Shown here: piece after piece, positions 32,571-44,040 of the stretch
How the letters are laid out: each line of letters starts with the position of its first letter
How positions within the stretch are numbered: the stretch's first letter is position 1
NCBI GenBank assembly: GCA_020002185.1
Contig: CM034536.1
Location: forward strand, 14,729,199-14,793,198
DNA length: 64,000 bases
Source of the DNA: Paraescarpia echinospica
Taxonomy: Eukaryota > Annelida > Polychaeta > Sabellida > Siboglinidae
Reading direction: 5' to 3'
The notes under the pieces: model-generated
What the model saw: the letters and a program-made list of their open reading frames with translations, nothing else
Told to the model about the DNA's origin: nothing
The model's database searches: none
Translations under genes and position numbers: made by a program

Positions 32571-33245
32571 AACTAGACCAGCGGACCCGCCACGTGGTGT
32601 AATATATGGGCGGATCCCCATAATATAAGTAATCTACCGTCCGACGGACCTAAAAAGCTTGCAACATGACAGCTTGTGGCCCCTACATATCAGTAATGTA
32701 TGGGCTGGTGGACCCTGCAGATGATTCGTATAACCTATGGAAAAGCGGACCATACAGATCACTATAAACTAAGGACCAGCTAATTCCAGATACGTGTAAC
32801 ATATACATCAACGGACCCAACATACCATTATACCCTGGAGACCAGCGGACCCCGCATATTTATAACCTTCGGACCAGCGGATCTCCACATAGCAGCACAA
32901 TCTAGACACCATGGCAGAGAATCCACGAAACGACGAATCCTAGGAGCGGTACCTGACCTAGACATGTGTAATCATTGGATCGACAAGTACCAGAAAGATA
33001 TGTAATATACGAACTGTTTATTACAGTAACACTCGTGATCTTTTGACCGTGCAGCAAGACACGCGCAAACGTATACCATACGGTCAGGTTACATATAACC
33101 AGACATAGAGTCATGTAATCTACTGACCGAAAAAACTCGACATACCTATTATCTGCCGACCGGAAAGATCCAGGCAAAACTATTATCTGCCGACCGGAAA
33201 CGCCCAGACGTACATCATTTACGGATCGACAGTTTCCAGACACGC
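32571..33245. repeat. Degenerate satellite-like array, period about 35-50 bp
   Basis: Variants of GGACCAGCGGACCCC...TATAACCTA recur across about 350 bp (32576, 32600, 32650, 32705, 32745, 32850, 32870). They pass into copies of CTATTATCTGCCGACCGGAA (33148 and 33181). Spacing is irregular and copies are strongly diverged, as in an old array. The 113-codon minus-strand frame inside it is not accepted as a gene. Confidence 0.6.
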
Positions 33246-33404
33246 CTCTTGCGTAAGATTAGAGAGCGCTGAAAGAACCTCTTAGAAGTACCAAACTTTG
33301 GTGAAACGGTAGACTACGAATTGATAATGTGGCCGCTTGGCATGATGGCTGAGTGTAAATTGACGAGCATGTCGAAGATGTCAACGCAACCTTGACTGAG
33401 AATC

Positions 33405-33835
33405 AGTAAGAGAGAGAGAGAGAGGGGGGATGGAGGGAGGGATGGAGGGAGATATGGAGGAGGGGTGGAGGGAGGGGGAGAGAGAGGGAGTGATGGAGAG
33501 ATAGAGAGAGGGAAGGAGGGAGAGAGAGGGGGAGGGAGGGATGGAGGGAGGGAGGGATGGAGGAGGGGTGGAGGAAGGGGAGATAGAGGGAGTGATGGAG
33601 AGAGTGAGAGGGAAGGAGGGAGAGAGAGGGGGAGGGAGGGATGGAGGAGGGGTTGAGGGAGGGGGAGAGAGAGGGAGTGATGGAGAGAGAGAGAGAGAGG
33701 AAAGGAGGGAGAGAGTGGGAGGGAGGGAAGGAGGGATGGAGGGAGAGAGGGAGGTGGGAGGGAGGAGGGAGAGAGAGAAAGGGAGGGGGAGGGAGAGAAA
33801 GAGAGAGAGAGAGGGAGGGAGGGAGAGATTAACAG
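33405..33835. repeat. 430-bp polypurine (GGGA/GA)n tract
   Basis: Almost pure A/G on the plus strand with regular T at GGGATGGAGG words. Long homopurine runs can form triplex (H-DNA). All frames here are Gly/Arg/Glu simple sequence. Confidence 0.95.
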
Positions 33836-34625
33836 TTATAGTCGAGAGCGGGAGGCAGCTGCAGAAGATAGTTGGAGAAGTGTCGACAAGAGGTTGGAAG
33901 AGACGCCAATGGGAAAGAAAAAAAGATTAGAAAATTATGATGATGGTGGTGGTGGTGGTGGTGATGATGAAAAGAAAATGTGTGTTTGACATAATGAACA
34001 AAGAAACTGTTCGTGCACGCGAGTTACATTAACAAAAAGCTGACTAGGTACTCATTAAGTTAACATGCAACATACTCTCCACCTGGAGGATACTCGTTGC
34101 AGCATGTCCTGTATACGGCACATTCATGGCTGAATGTGGTGGTCGAGTAATACGATATAAATCTCGATCGGTTAACCAGTAGTTGTAAATAGATGGGAGA
34201 CTATACCAGAAGCATGATGATACATGATTGTAGATACCCGACAGCTCACACACCTAAGCATATATTATGTACCAGACGTAGTACACGAACGAAGACGAGA
34301 ACAAAATTCATTATTTAAATGAGTCACAGCAGACTTACAAAACCATATCTAAATGTGCATGTTAACTGCATTTATGCAAAGCGTTCCACTAAAGACATGC
34401 ACTACATTTTAGCATACAATTTTGATGTATCCTCCACGGAGCAGATGTTACCAGGAAGTTCCAAAAATAGCTAATTATGTTCGGCTAACTGGGAGTGGAA
34501 GCGATGTATTGATAAAATATCAAACTATGTCTTTGTCAACATTGCCCCCACTCGACGCCGGAAATTCACTAAAAACGCCGTGCCCAAATCATCTGAATAA
34601 AGACAACATTAACCCTATAGAAGCG
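33836..34625. other. Intergenic sequence
   Basis: Contains (GGT)n at 33945-33961. No gene is recognised. Confidence 0.4.
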
Positions 34626-34740
34626 AGGAGATTTAGAGTAGATCAAAAGATTGGCTAAGATATCGAATGGTTATGAATGTAATAATATAAGTATATTTTC
34701 TCACTTAAGAAAGATAGAACAAGAGGATACACAGTTTCCC
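34626..34740 (+). pseudogene. Diverged CR1 ORF2 tail fragment, plus strand
   Basis: Aligns by eye with 6866-6980 of CR1 copy 1: GAGGAGAT..., TCGAATGGTTATGAA, CACTTAAGAAAGATAGAA, AGAGGA. About two thirds of bases match. It is a short internal piece without the CR1 3' end. Confidence 0.6.
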
Positions 34741-34774
34741 TTGTCCTCTTATTATCTGGGGTGTTTGCGCTGCG

Positions 34775-35195
34775 TGTTTAACAAGATTGATTTAACAAGA
34801 TTGCCATCCAGAAAATTACTCTGGATGGCAGGTGGACAAGGAAGCCTTTTGGCTTATCGAGAGTCCAATACTTTTTATCTACATGTATCCCGCCTTTTTA
34901 AGGTGTGTGTCGATTTTATTTTTAAACATATTCACGCTACTAGCACCAACACAATCAGGAGATAATCTGTTCCATTCATTTACAGTCCTTTGTGAGAATG
35001 AGAACTTTCTTATATCTAATCTACACTGCTCCTTTACTAATGTAGCTTCATGTCCTCTGGTCCTTCTATTTTTCTTAACTGAGAAAAAAATGTTTCTATC
35101 AATATTTTCATAACCATTCAATATTTTAAACACTTCTATGTGATCTCCTCTCAATCTCCTGGTCTCTAATGTTGTTAATTTTAATTGTGTGTTAG
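34775..35195 (-). mobile_element. 5'-truncated CR1 copy, 3' end
   Basis: Minus-strand 3' part of the same CR1 family: two copies of the ATCTTGTTAA terminus (rc, 34779-34800), the 3' UTR, and an unbroken ORF2 C-terminus running LTTLETRRLRGDHIEVFKIL through FSQRTVNEWNRLS to KKAGYM. It starts abruptly near 35190. It is short but without lesions, hence younger than the fragment facing it at 34626. Confidence 0.88.
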
Positions 35196-36490
35196 TTTGT
35201 TCAATATTATGACGGACAAGTTCGTGAACTGCTAGTAACAAAATCACACGTATCCACCATACATTCGCATAAAAACAAACAAGTCAAACTAATAATGCCC
35301 AGGGACATGCCAACTCAGCGGTTCGTTTAGATTAGGCAATTTCGCAGAAATCGACGCATTCACATAAAACCTTGTTACACAGCCAAATAAACACAACCGC
35401 AGAGTAAAAAAACGTCTGTACTGTTTCGTTCCTCGTAAGATCTGTGCCAAATGGTCTTATGTGCAGTGCCAGCGCGCTAACTGTTAGCGTCAGACTACTG
35501 GTGATGTTCCATTCATCGTCATAGTGTATCTGCAGAGATCCATACCGAAGTATATGGGACACAGGCAAAGTCTATATTACCCAGAGACGCACCGCGCGCA
35601 CATGCGCAGAGATTTAACCGTCCTGTGTACAATGTTGTGACGAAAAGCGGCGTTTGTTTAATTAATTATGTCTATGATCACTGCACAAGAAGTAGCCTGC
35701 ATAAAGACACAACAGTACCTATGTCCAATCACATATCTAAAACCGGTTACATATATAAAGTGTGTAGAGGTAAACAGAAAAGGATTTTCTATGGGAGAAA
35801 AAGAAGAAGACAAAATCCGCTAAGAAGGTCGAGGAACGACACAGTGATAACGGACCGGACGTAGCTAGGGTGGAATTAAATTATCATAAAAGTGAAAGAA
35901 CGTCTATTTGACGACAAACTGTACATACATAATGCGATAAAGTCACTAAAATGAGCTACATTGCGCAATATTTACGCAAACCGAAACACATCCGGTAATA
36001 ATACTGTGGTCTGACCTCTATTCGGCCTAAAAGGGGATGGTCATACCACACCTGGACGAAACCACAAGATCGAAGTTGCCTAGTAGCAGTACTTATTAAC
36101 ACTGCTTTCTCAACTGGTTTAGTTCATCATGAATCCGGTTCGTTGATGTCCAAATATGAAGTATGTGAACATTTTAAAATAATATTGACATTCGGTTAAA
36201 AAAATTGCGTACTGTTGTTTTAAAGGTCCAACAAAATTTACTTTGGTCGTTGTATTTGATAAGTTGCCAAGGCTAATTGCCAGGAGGACATCTGAACCTT
36301 CAATTCACTGATTTTTCTGATAATATGTTTTTGAGACAGCACAAAAGTCGACAATATCGACACCGAAATAATAGCGCATTCTTGTGAACATTCCAATTTT
36401 TTTTTATCATTATTTTATTTTACATGTAGAATTAAGTAAGTGAATAGTTTATTTGATGAGTTTACAACAACTGCACTGCCAAAGTTACGC
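35196..36490. other. Intergenic sequence
   Basis: No gene supported. Frames of 70-80 codons at 35332 (-) and 35625 (+) lack motifs. Confidence 0.4.
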
Positions 36491-36670
36491 AATCGAGGCA
36501 GCACGTCTTCGTGCTAGATATCAATATGAACATCAATATAAATCGAGGCAGCACGTCTTAGTGCTAAATATAAATATGAACATCAATATCAATCGAGGCA
36601 GCACGTCTTAGTGCTAAATATCAATATGAACATCAATATCAATCGAGGCAGCACGTTTTCGTGCTAGATA
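36491..36670. repeat. 50-bp tandem repeat with embedded hairpin, 3.6 copies
   Basis: Units start at 36491, 36541, 36591 and 36641 with AATCGAGGCAGCACGT. Each has the stem-loop AGCACGTCTTCGTGCT (or TTAG variant); the copies then read ATGAACATCAATAT. Both TTCG and TTAG loop variants occur, with the stem kept. Confidence 0.92.
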
Positions 36671-37221
36671 GGTTTCCTTTTTAATTTTAATTAATTTTAA
36701 ATGAGTAGAGCATAAAATCGAACTGAGGATGTTGCTTTAACTGAACGGGTTACGCCTACGAAACATTGATAACATATCGTCTCCGTGACTGTATACAATT
36801 TCTACGCTCTCCGTGGGTCAGCAGTTTGTTGCGTATTTTTACGTGACTACGCAACGCAAGAAGATATCACAACCGTATATATCAGTTATCTCAGTGCAAT
36901 CGGTTTTCGGTTTGGTCAACTGCTGATGTATGCTGGTGTACGCCGCACCAGGCAGCCACTGGCTTCATTTATAACGGAAGTGTAGGCTACAGCCAAATGT
37001 GAACTCGTATTACACAATGCGTAATACGTCCTGTTCACTACGGCTGTGCAGCTCAGATTTCATAATCACAGACGTTGAATTATGACCAAAACTATGTTGA
37101 TGCGTCATAACGCGGGCACCGAGTTCAAAGTGCATAGCCCCGCAACACTGAGTTTAAACTGGCTAAATTCAAACATTAAGAGGGTGAAATGAGTATAAAA
37201 TGGCACTTTTGCTTCAATTTT
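36671..37221. other. Intergenic sequence
   Basis: No recognised feature. Confidence 0.4.
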
Positions 37222-37275
37222 AGGGTATACTCGTCATTTAAAAACTTATCTTTTCAACCTTGCTTATCCACCGAT
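37222..37275 (+). pseudogene. Possible LINE ORF2 C-terminal scrap
   Basis: Reads YTRHLKTYLFNLAYPPI and stops. The HLKTYLF...A pattern ends many L2/CR1-type reverse transcriptases. It is very short, so it may be coincidence. Confidence 0.3.
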
Positions 37276-37459
37276 TTAGGCATAGTAGAAGTTATCTTAT
37301 TAGTATTATTATAATCATGCCCCGAAGATTCGGAAATCTAATGTAATGTGTGGAATTTTTTGTAAGAGATTAATTTTACAACTCATATAAATAGTGACGT
37401 TGTATTGATATAAACAATAGAGTTGGTCTCAATAGACACAGAAAAACGAAAGCAACGCC

Positions 37460-37509
37460 CAGCTGTAGGATTCGAACCCGATGCACTATCTACTGCACCA
37501 CTGCGCTCC
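37460..37509 (-). ncRNA. tRNA-like sequence lacking an anticodon arm
   Basis: The minus strand begins GGAGCGCAGTGGTGCAGTAG (A-box-like) and reaches B-box GGGTTCGAATCCTA only about 12 nt later. An anticodon arm cannot fit between the D- and T-arms, so this is not a working tRNA. It is likely a deleted SINE head or tRNA relic. Confidence 0.45.
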
Positions 37510-38560
37510 ACGAATCATTAAAATCCACTAGTAACACGGACATGGAGGAAGTTGTCGAAGTGCATTCCCGGACTTCAGGTTCGTTTCACCCTCTTGCCTA
37601 GAGTGGCACCCTCCTGCTGGGATACGTGCCACACGCGAGGGATAATCATATCTAATTTGTCCTGCCAGCGACGGACCGAGGAACGCATCGTCGGCTCACG
37701 CTGGGAGAAGGTCATCGTAAGGATAACGCCCGATGGATGTTAACGTATATGTTGATAAGACGAGCCCGCCGGCCCGAGTGCGCTCCTTGGCCTGCATCGC
37801 AACAACAACAGGGCTTGATTTTCCCACCGATTGGTGGTTAAAGGGAGGCAGCATGTTCCTAGTTTTTTTTACTTATTAATTGATGTACTGTTCTTAAAAA
37901 TATACTAACTATGCCGGGGGTGTACTGCCCCCCCCCAGTTATGTTTAGTAAGCCTATAACAACGTTCGCAATTTGAAGGTACGACCCCGGAGCATGTCCA
38001 AGTAGTAAACAAAACACTCGGTTTTAAAACAAGCTTTATTGCCAATACGGAGTGAATTAACTGTTATACCTCTTGATGTTCAACGATGTCCTATTTTCAC
38101 ACGTTCAACACAGCACAAATTAAGTACTACGTTCGCTAATTCCGGATAGAGGAACTGACTGGCTCCCTTTAACAGTTTGTCGCTTTATACGAAACTGGAC
38201 CTGGGAACGTGATGAAACTTCGTCACGTCTAATATCATCATGTCGTTGTTATGCAGAACAAATTTAGTCAAAATCACATACCTCAGCTCTTTTAAAATGC
38301 ATGCATGCGCAATGGCCATCGATGTCAACAAGCTTGTGCTATAGAAAGAAAAGTTACAGTTTCAACCACCAAACATGCTAATATACCAAGCCAGTTGCAC
38401 TCAGTTCACATAACATGTTTGTCCAGTATCAACAATAACCACGTACTGGCTGCACTTTGAATTTATAGATATTAAGCCCCCCTCACCATTAAATAGATTA
38501 TTGAGGTTTGTATGTAAATACATGTACTCTGATCACTGCACAACCACGTCCTTACTTTTT
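37510..38560. other. Intergenic sequence
   Basis: A C10 run lies at 37927-37936. No gene is recognised. Confidence 0.4.
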
Positions 38561-40691
38561 AGTCCTTTGGCCGAAGGTCCAAGGGACTATTGCCATCACT
38601 CTGCGTCCGCCGTCCGCCGTTAGCTGCCGTATCTCAGAAACCGTTCAGCAACTTTTTCTATAATTTTGCATAGACATATCTTGGGGCACTGCCACTAAGC
38701 ACGATAAATCTGTATTTTATTGAATCATTTTAAGGGCTCCCTAGGGCCTCCAAGGACCCCAAAACTGGTAAAAATGTAACATTTGGCCTATTTTTTCAAA
38801 AACTGTTCAGCAACTGTTTTTCTAATTTTGCATAGATATATCTCAGGGTGCTGCCACTGTATACACGAAATCTGTATTTGATTGAATCATTCTAACGGCA
38901 CCTAAGGGGCCCACAAAGGTTTACATTATCTAGTGATGTGGTTTTGAGAAGGGCCCTTGAGACCACCCCCAACAGTAGATGTTGTGTAATGTGCCGCAAA
39001 GTCAAAAGCTGTAACTAATCTCTACAGCCTAGGCCATTGAGACCTTGACTAAGTCACAGCACCCAGGCAGAGTAGACACACTTGACCCCTGTTAGACTGA
39101 ACAGTTGCCTAACACTTTTAAACTGTATCTTCAAAACTATTGATTTTCTGTAATTGCAAGTTGTGTTTATTTTGATGTTCATTTAATTATTATAAAATAG
39201 TGTGACTGTGGTGTCTATTGGTTAAAGATGTATTGTCTGTAGAAACATGTAGGTGACAAACATAGAAAAATTAATATTCTGGACAACTATAGAGTGAAAT
39301 ATCCTACACTTTATTTATATCAAATGCATTCTACTGTTCTGTTTACGCTTGCCATGCCTTGTGTAGACATGGTACTGTGTAAATCAATTGTATCAATATA
39401 GACTAATAGTTACAGATTCACAATATAGTTGACACCTGAAACAACCAAATGTCAACCATTAGAAGAGTTGACATAGTTCCGCTATACACTATATATGTAA
39501 ATTTAACCAGCTGCCATGTCAAGTCCGTTATAATTGTGACTAACAGTGTTCAAAATTATTCAGGTAAATAGCAAACAACAAAGGACACAAGTTTTCTCCT
39601 TGCCATACCTCTACACATGAGAAGAAGGCTGACAGAGCCTGGCCCTCATTTATACATGATTTAGCATTTTTGTACATGGTGTATACAACTTTCAACACAA
39701 TACCATTAATACCGCATTAAATTATCTTAGACCACAGGGAGGACCGGTCTACTAAATCAAATGCTTTCTTATAATCTATGATGACACAATAAAGCCTTTT
39801 GAGTCGAGACAAATACAATTCAACCAATACCCCTATCTGAACACTGCCTGTTCTTCACCTAGTACATTCGCTTTGTTTAGGTATGTGGTCAGTCTGGTGT
39901 TCTGAAAAATCACTAAGGATTAATGAACACTTGTGCAGAATGTCACCCACTTGGCAGGTTTAATTGATCTATTCAGCAATGAGGACACTGCTTAGGCCTC
40001 ACTCTGGACACTGTCACTCACAGTGTTGTGTATTGTCTTAGTTGGTGCATTGAGCTAATCTACTTGACCATGAATCAGTGGTGGCTCTGGTTGTGTATTA
40101 TACCCAGCTGTGGAGCTAAGATTCTCTGCCTGCTATTGTTTGATGGAAGCTGTGACTAATCTGTAATTGGTCACTGGCAGTAGCTTGTGTCAACAGACAG
40201 CATTAAGCCGCTAGACCCCTGTTAAACTGGACAGTTGCCTGTAGGTTTTAAACTGTGTCAAACAGTGAGTCGACCTTTTGCTCTCAGATAATCTGTCCTC
40301 TTAGTTTTACACATGAAGACATAATCTGGCATAACTTGATAAGTCTTTGTAGCAGCACATTTGTACTTCCAGTGTATCATTGCAACATAACATACATATT
40401 ACATACTGTGTGCCACATTTGAATGTTGTGCATGTAATATTTCCATGCAATCCATTTGCATATATAATGTAAAACTTCAACAGCCGTTTTCTTAATTTTC
40501 ACTTTTTGATCCCTACCATGTTCAATGCTCCATAACTTTGTCAATTTTTGTAGTAGTCATATTTTTTGAAACCGTGTAAAGCACCCTACCAAACCTTTAC
40601 AAGGATGTAAGAAAACAATGTTACAATTTTTCCGACTTATCACTCATTTGGTCAGCCGGGGTCACATTTAGACATATTAGTCCAAAGGACT
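38561..40691. mobile_element. 2.1-kb repeat bracketed by AGTCC...GGACT hairpins
   Basis: The left edge is a hairpin, AGTCCTTTGG through CCAAGGGACT (38561-38588); the right edge is AGTCCAAAGGACT (40679-40691). Read inward, both start AGTCCTTTGG. Inside the left end the phrase CAGCAACTTTTTCTATAATT is repeated in variant form at 38807. Inside lie two imperfect direct repeats (39006-39126 and 40147-40256; AAGCTGTRACTAATCT...GACCCCTGTTAAACTG) and a LINE relic. Whether all this is one element or nested insertions is unresolved. Confidence 0.5.
39560..39960 (-). pseudogene. Non-LTR reverse transcriptase relic
   Basis: Read on the minus strand, pieces in two frames give TRLTTYLNKANVLGEEQAVF, LVELYLSRLKRLYCVIIDYK KAFDLVDRSSLW, then YKNAKSCI and FFSCVEVWQGENLCPLLFAI YLNNFE. 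These are reverse-transcriptase blocks in correct order (the YKKAFD aspartate motif, and a RQGE.LSPLLF-type motif). The catalytic YADD block is lost and several frame breaks separate the pieces. It differs clearly from the CR1 and RTE-like copies in this window. Confidence 0.75.
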
Positions 40692-42675
40692 TCAGGGCCA
40701 TTTTAAATGTTTTATCCACATCTCGAGAAATGTCGGTTGATTGTTTTCTAAGAAAATTAATAGTTATTTACATTAGGCCTGCACTATCGTACTAAAGGTA
40801 ATTCGCACCTGCTACTTATGTCACCTTCTTTACGTTTTCAGGAGCAAAACAAACCTTAACATATATCCAGAACTGCTCAACGTCGTATTACATGAAGTTA
40901 GCGTGTTTCTGATACGTCAAACACAAACTATGCAAGTTTATATAGAGTATATATGCACATAAAAGTAATTTTCAACGTACATCTTATTTTGCTGGGCGGT
41001 TGTTTTTAATTTCTAGTACGTGTAAGTCAGGACACGGCTTTGATAAGTGCGATCAGAACATCCGCCCATTGACTTCATTTTTCTAACCTGTAATGATACG
41101 CTCGGCAACGTTTCACTGCGTAGTTACCGTTTCTTTTGGCGCATGACAATGATGGATTGGTTCGCAGCAAACCTACACACAGTCTGCGCGTCCTGTGAAT
41201 TAGACATTGGGCCTACCAGACTGCGATTTTCTCGGAGTGAAAACATTTGCATTTTACGAAAACAAATTCCTACAGATCGTGTTAAGTGTCACTGGGCGAG
41301 GTTTTCGAAAATAGACCTTTTTTCACACCGCAAAAGTGAGAGGATCTGCAGTTAGCGTCGTTGCCAGCGGCGAATTTGTTTCAGTCTAGCTGGGTGCGCC
41401 CCACCGTTACCCATAGCACTATAACCCCTCCACCGGGAAGCATGAGGGGTGTTCACGAGTGTTTGCAGATCCCCAAAACCGCATAGGTTTACGCATGGGT
41501 GAGTGATGAGCGAATATTACTAATAGTACTAGAAGTGGACTGCTGTGGTGTCGTCGTCATCTCATATCCTTTAGTAAATAAATCGCACCAGTGACGTCAC
41601 CCATTAAGGCGAACACGTTGTAATGCGCATTCGTGACCTGACGCAGAAAAGTGGGTATTGAGTCGCAAAATCGTGAAGTGGCGTTTTGTACCATTTTGGA
41701 TCCACAGATCGACCTTTAAAATGTCACCTCATTTATTGAAATATCATCAGTAGTTTTTTGGTTTATTCAAAAAATGAAGCAGACATTAAAACAATTTGAT
41801 CCATATTGTCAATTGTTGTTTAATATAACTTTGATACAACTTATGCATTTCCGCCAAAATCACAGAATTTATGGAATATGATTTAGACAGCTATTTTTGC
41901 CCCGTGCACAGAGTAGGTATGTGCGACTTAATATCCGCTTCGCATTTACGTTATTTTGAATACGAGAGCTGGGCAGCGCGGTGGGGAAAATATTGACAAC
42001 AATGTCACGTCAATTAAATTCTAGGGTTTATAGCTGTGGTTTCGAAGCCATTTTGGTTCGTTCAGAAGCATACGTCACACCCCTGCTTTTGTGATGGCGG
42101 GTGATGGTTTGAACTAATGTTTACCTGCGGACTTATGATGCTACCCTTTACTTGGGCACACGGCCATTTCGGGCAAACACCATGGGAGGTTAAACGTTCT
42201 ATCTGATAAACACATCGGAGTATACCGACCTCGTGTTACAGGTCGTTTCTTGCTACACCAGCCCTTGTTGGATACAACAGAACATGTTTCTATTCTAGGT
42301 CATCCGTTGGCGAAGCTAGCTTTTTCTACCAATATGCTACAAGGGAATGCTACTCTGCCATCACCACCGAATACGAACTGATGTGCGGTGACCTCTCGCT
42401 ATATAGACTTCCAATAAAACAAAATTTCGCTAAAACAAAACCCGGAAAATATTTACGTATCCGTAGAGGAAAACCATATATGATGGAACTGATCGGAGAA
42501 CTTCACGCCAAGTACGTTTGCCGAACAACATAGGTTGTTCGATCGTATTTCCTAGTCATAGAAGTATTTAGTATAAGAAACTGGACTTGAGAACATTATG
42601 AAACATCTTCCCGTCATGTCATTGTTATACAAAACGCATGTAGTCAAAATCAAAAACCTCGAGCTCTTTTTAATT
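40692..42675. other. Intergenic sequence
   Basis: A 102-codon frame at 41047-41355 has no recognised domain. The segment 41988-42065 repeats the sequence just downstream of CR1 copy 1. Confidence 0.4.
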
Positions 42676-42676
42676 G

Positions 42677-42754
42677 CATAAGTACGGAACATAAGTACGG
42701 AACATAAGTACGGAACATAAGTACGGAACATAAGTACGGAACATAAGTACGGAA
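42677..42754. repeat. 13-bp tandem repeat, 6 copies, with inverted flanks
   Basis: Exactly six units of CATAAGTACGGAA. The array opens with GCATAAGTA and is followed by its reverse complement TACTTATGC at 42759-42767, so it sits between the arms of a potential hairpin. Confidence 0.95.
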
Positions 42755-43039
42755 CATACTACTTATGCTTCTCGTTTTGGTCACCTTTGTAATGCAGCAC
42801 CTGTGTAATACGGCCGCCTAATACAGGTCACCATAGGACAGTCCAAATGATTTCCGTCACAGAAAAGTATACGCCTAGTGTTTGTTTCCACGGCTTCACA
42901 AGCTACGGTACAACATCTGCATTATTGGGCAATAGTCAGAAAATAGCGTAGATACATTTAAATGACTAAAGAATTCATTTTCACGAGAGACCATGAAGAC
43001 ATTGATTCATTGCACCTGAAAACACGATACTTCTAACTT

Positions 43040-43150
43040 CTGGAACGCTTCACCAGAGACCTCTATGTCAATAGTTGCAACCTGGACACCTTTAACGAAG
43101 CAAGGAGAGAGCTATTCTGCGAAAGGAATAAAACCACTGGCACTGATTAA
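43040..43150 (+). pseudogene. Fragment of a repetitive transposon-like ORF (FNEARRELF)
   Basis: The frame reads LERFTRDLYVNSCNLDTFNE ARRELFCERNKTTGTD to a TAA. The FNEARRELF...K motif recalls a protein found in many copies in invertebrate genomes, but I cannot name it. No start and no continuation after the stop, so a relic at best. Confidence 0.3.
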
Positions 43151-43548
43151 TCCACACACACAAACACATGGTGTTCTCCCCAAGCATTCAATGCGTATGC
43201 ACAAGACTGGTATGTAGTCAACCCATTATAACGGCTAAACGTGACGTGGGAACCAGTGAAGGGTCTGTTCAACCCCTTTCCATCAACCCTGTATTGTTTA
43301 TTTTAATTCTTACACGTTGGAAATGGTGTTGTATTATGTAATGATAGAATCTGTACTGTTGGTACTGTTTTGGAACCCTATCTGGACCACCTTACAAGTG
43401 ACCTTTGGATCACTCAGGGAAATGGCGACATGAGGACATTAAAGCAAGAATGGCCGCAATCAGGTGTACCTGCAGAAGTGCTCAATTCAGATGTAGAACA
43501 CTATCATGGTGTAACGGTGACACATAAAACACGTGACAAATGGTAAAC

Positions 43549-44040
43549 AAAATAGTGATATGTTACGCCAAACGGTTGGGGAATACAGTAAAATAGTGAT
43601 ATGTTACGCCAAACGGTTGGGGAATACAGTAAAATAGTGATATGTTACGCCAAACGGTTGGGGAATACAGTAAAATAGTGATATGTTACGCCAAACGGTT
43701 GGGGAATACAGTAAAATAGTGATATGTTACGCCAAACGGTTGGGGAATACAGTAAAATAGTGATATGTTACGCCAAACGGTTGGGGAATACAGTAAAATA
43801 TTGATATGTTACGCCAAACGGTTGGGGAATACAGTCAAATAGTGATATGTTACGCCAAACGGTTGGGGAATACAGTAAAATAGTGATATGTTACGCCAAA
43901 CGGTTGGGGAATACAGTAAAATATTGATATGTTACGCCAAACGGTTGGGGAATACAGTCAAATAGTGATATGTTACGCCAAACGGTTGGGGAATACAGTC
44001 AAATAGTTATATGTTACGCCAAACGGTTGGGGAATACAGT
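43549..44040. repeat. 41-bp minisatellite, exactly 12 copies
   Basis: Unit AAAATAGTGATATGTTACGC plus CAAACGGTTGGGGAATACAGT. All 12 units are 41 bp (492 bp in total) and vary only in the first nine bases: unit 7 and unit 10 have ATATTG, units 8, 11 and 12 begin CAAAT, and unit 12 also has AGTTA. There is no long reading frame. Confidence 0.98.

Noticed and set aside
32902..33243. 113-codon minus-strand frame
   Set aside because: Lies within degenerate tandem repeats; open by chance.
33465..33930. Gly/Arg/Glu-rich frames
   Set aside because: Simple-sequence translation of the polypurine tract.
37460..37509. Functional tRNA gene on the minus strand
   Set aside because: There is no room for an anticodon arm.
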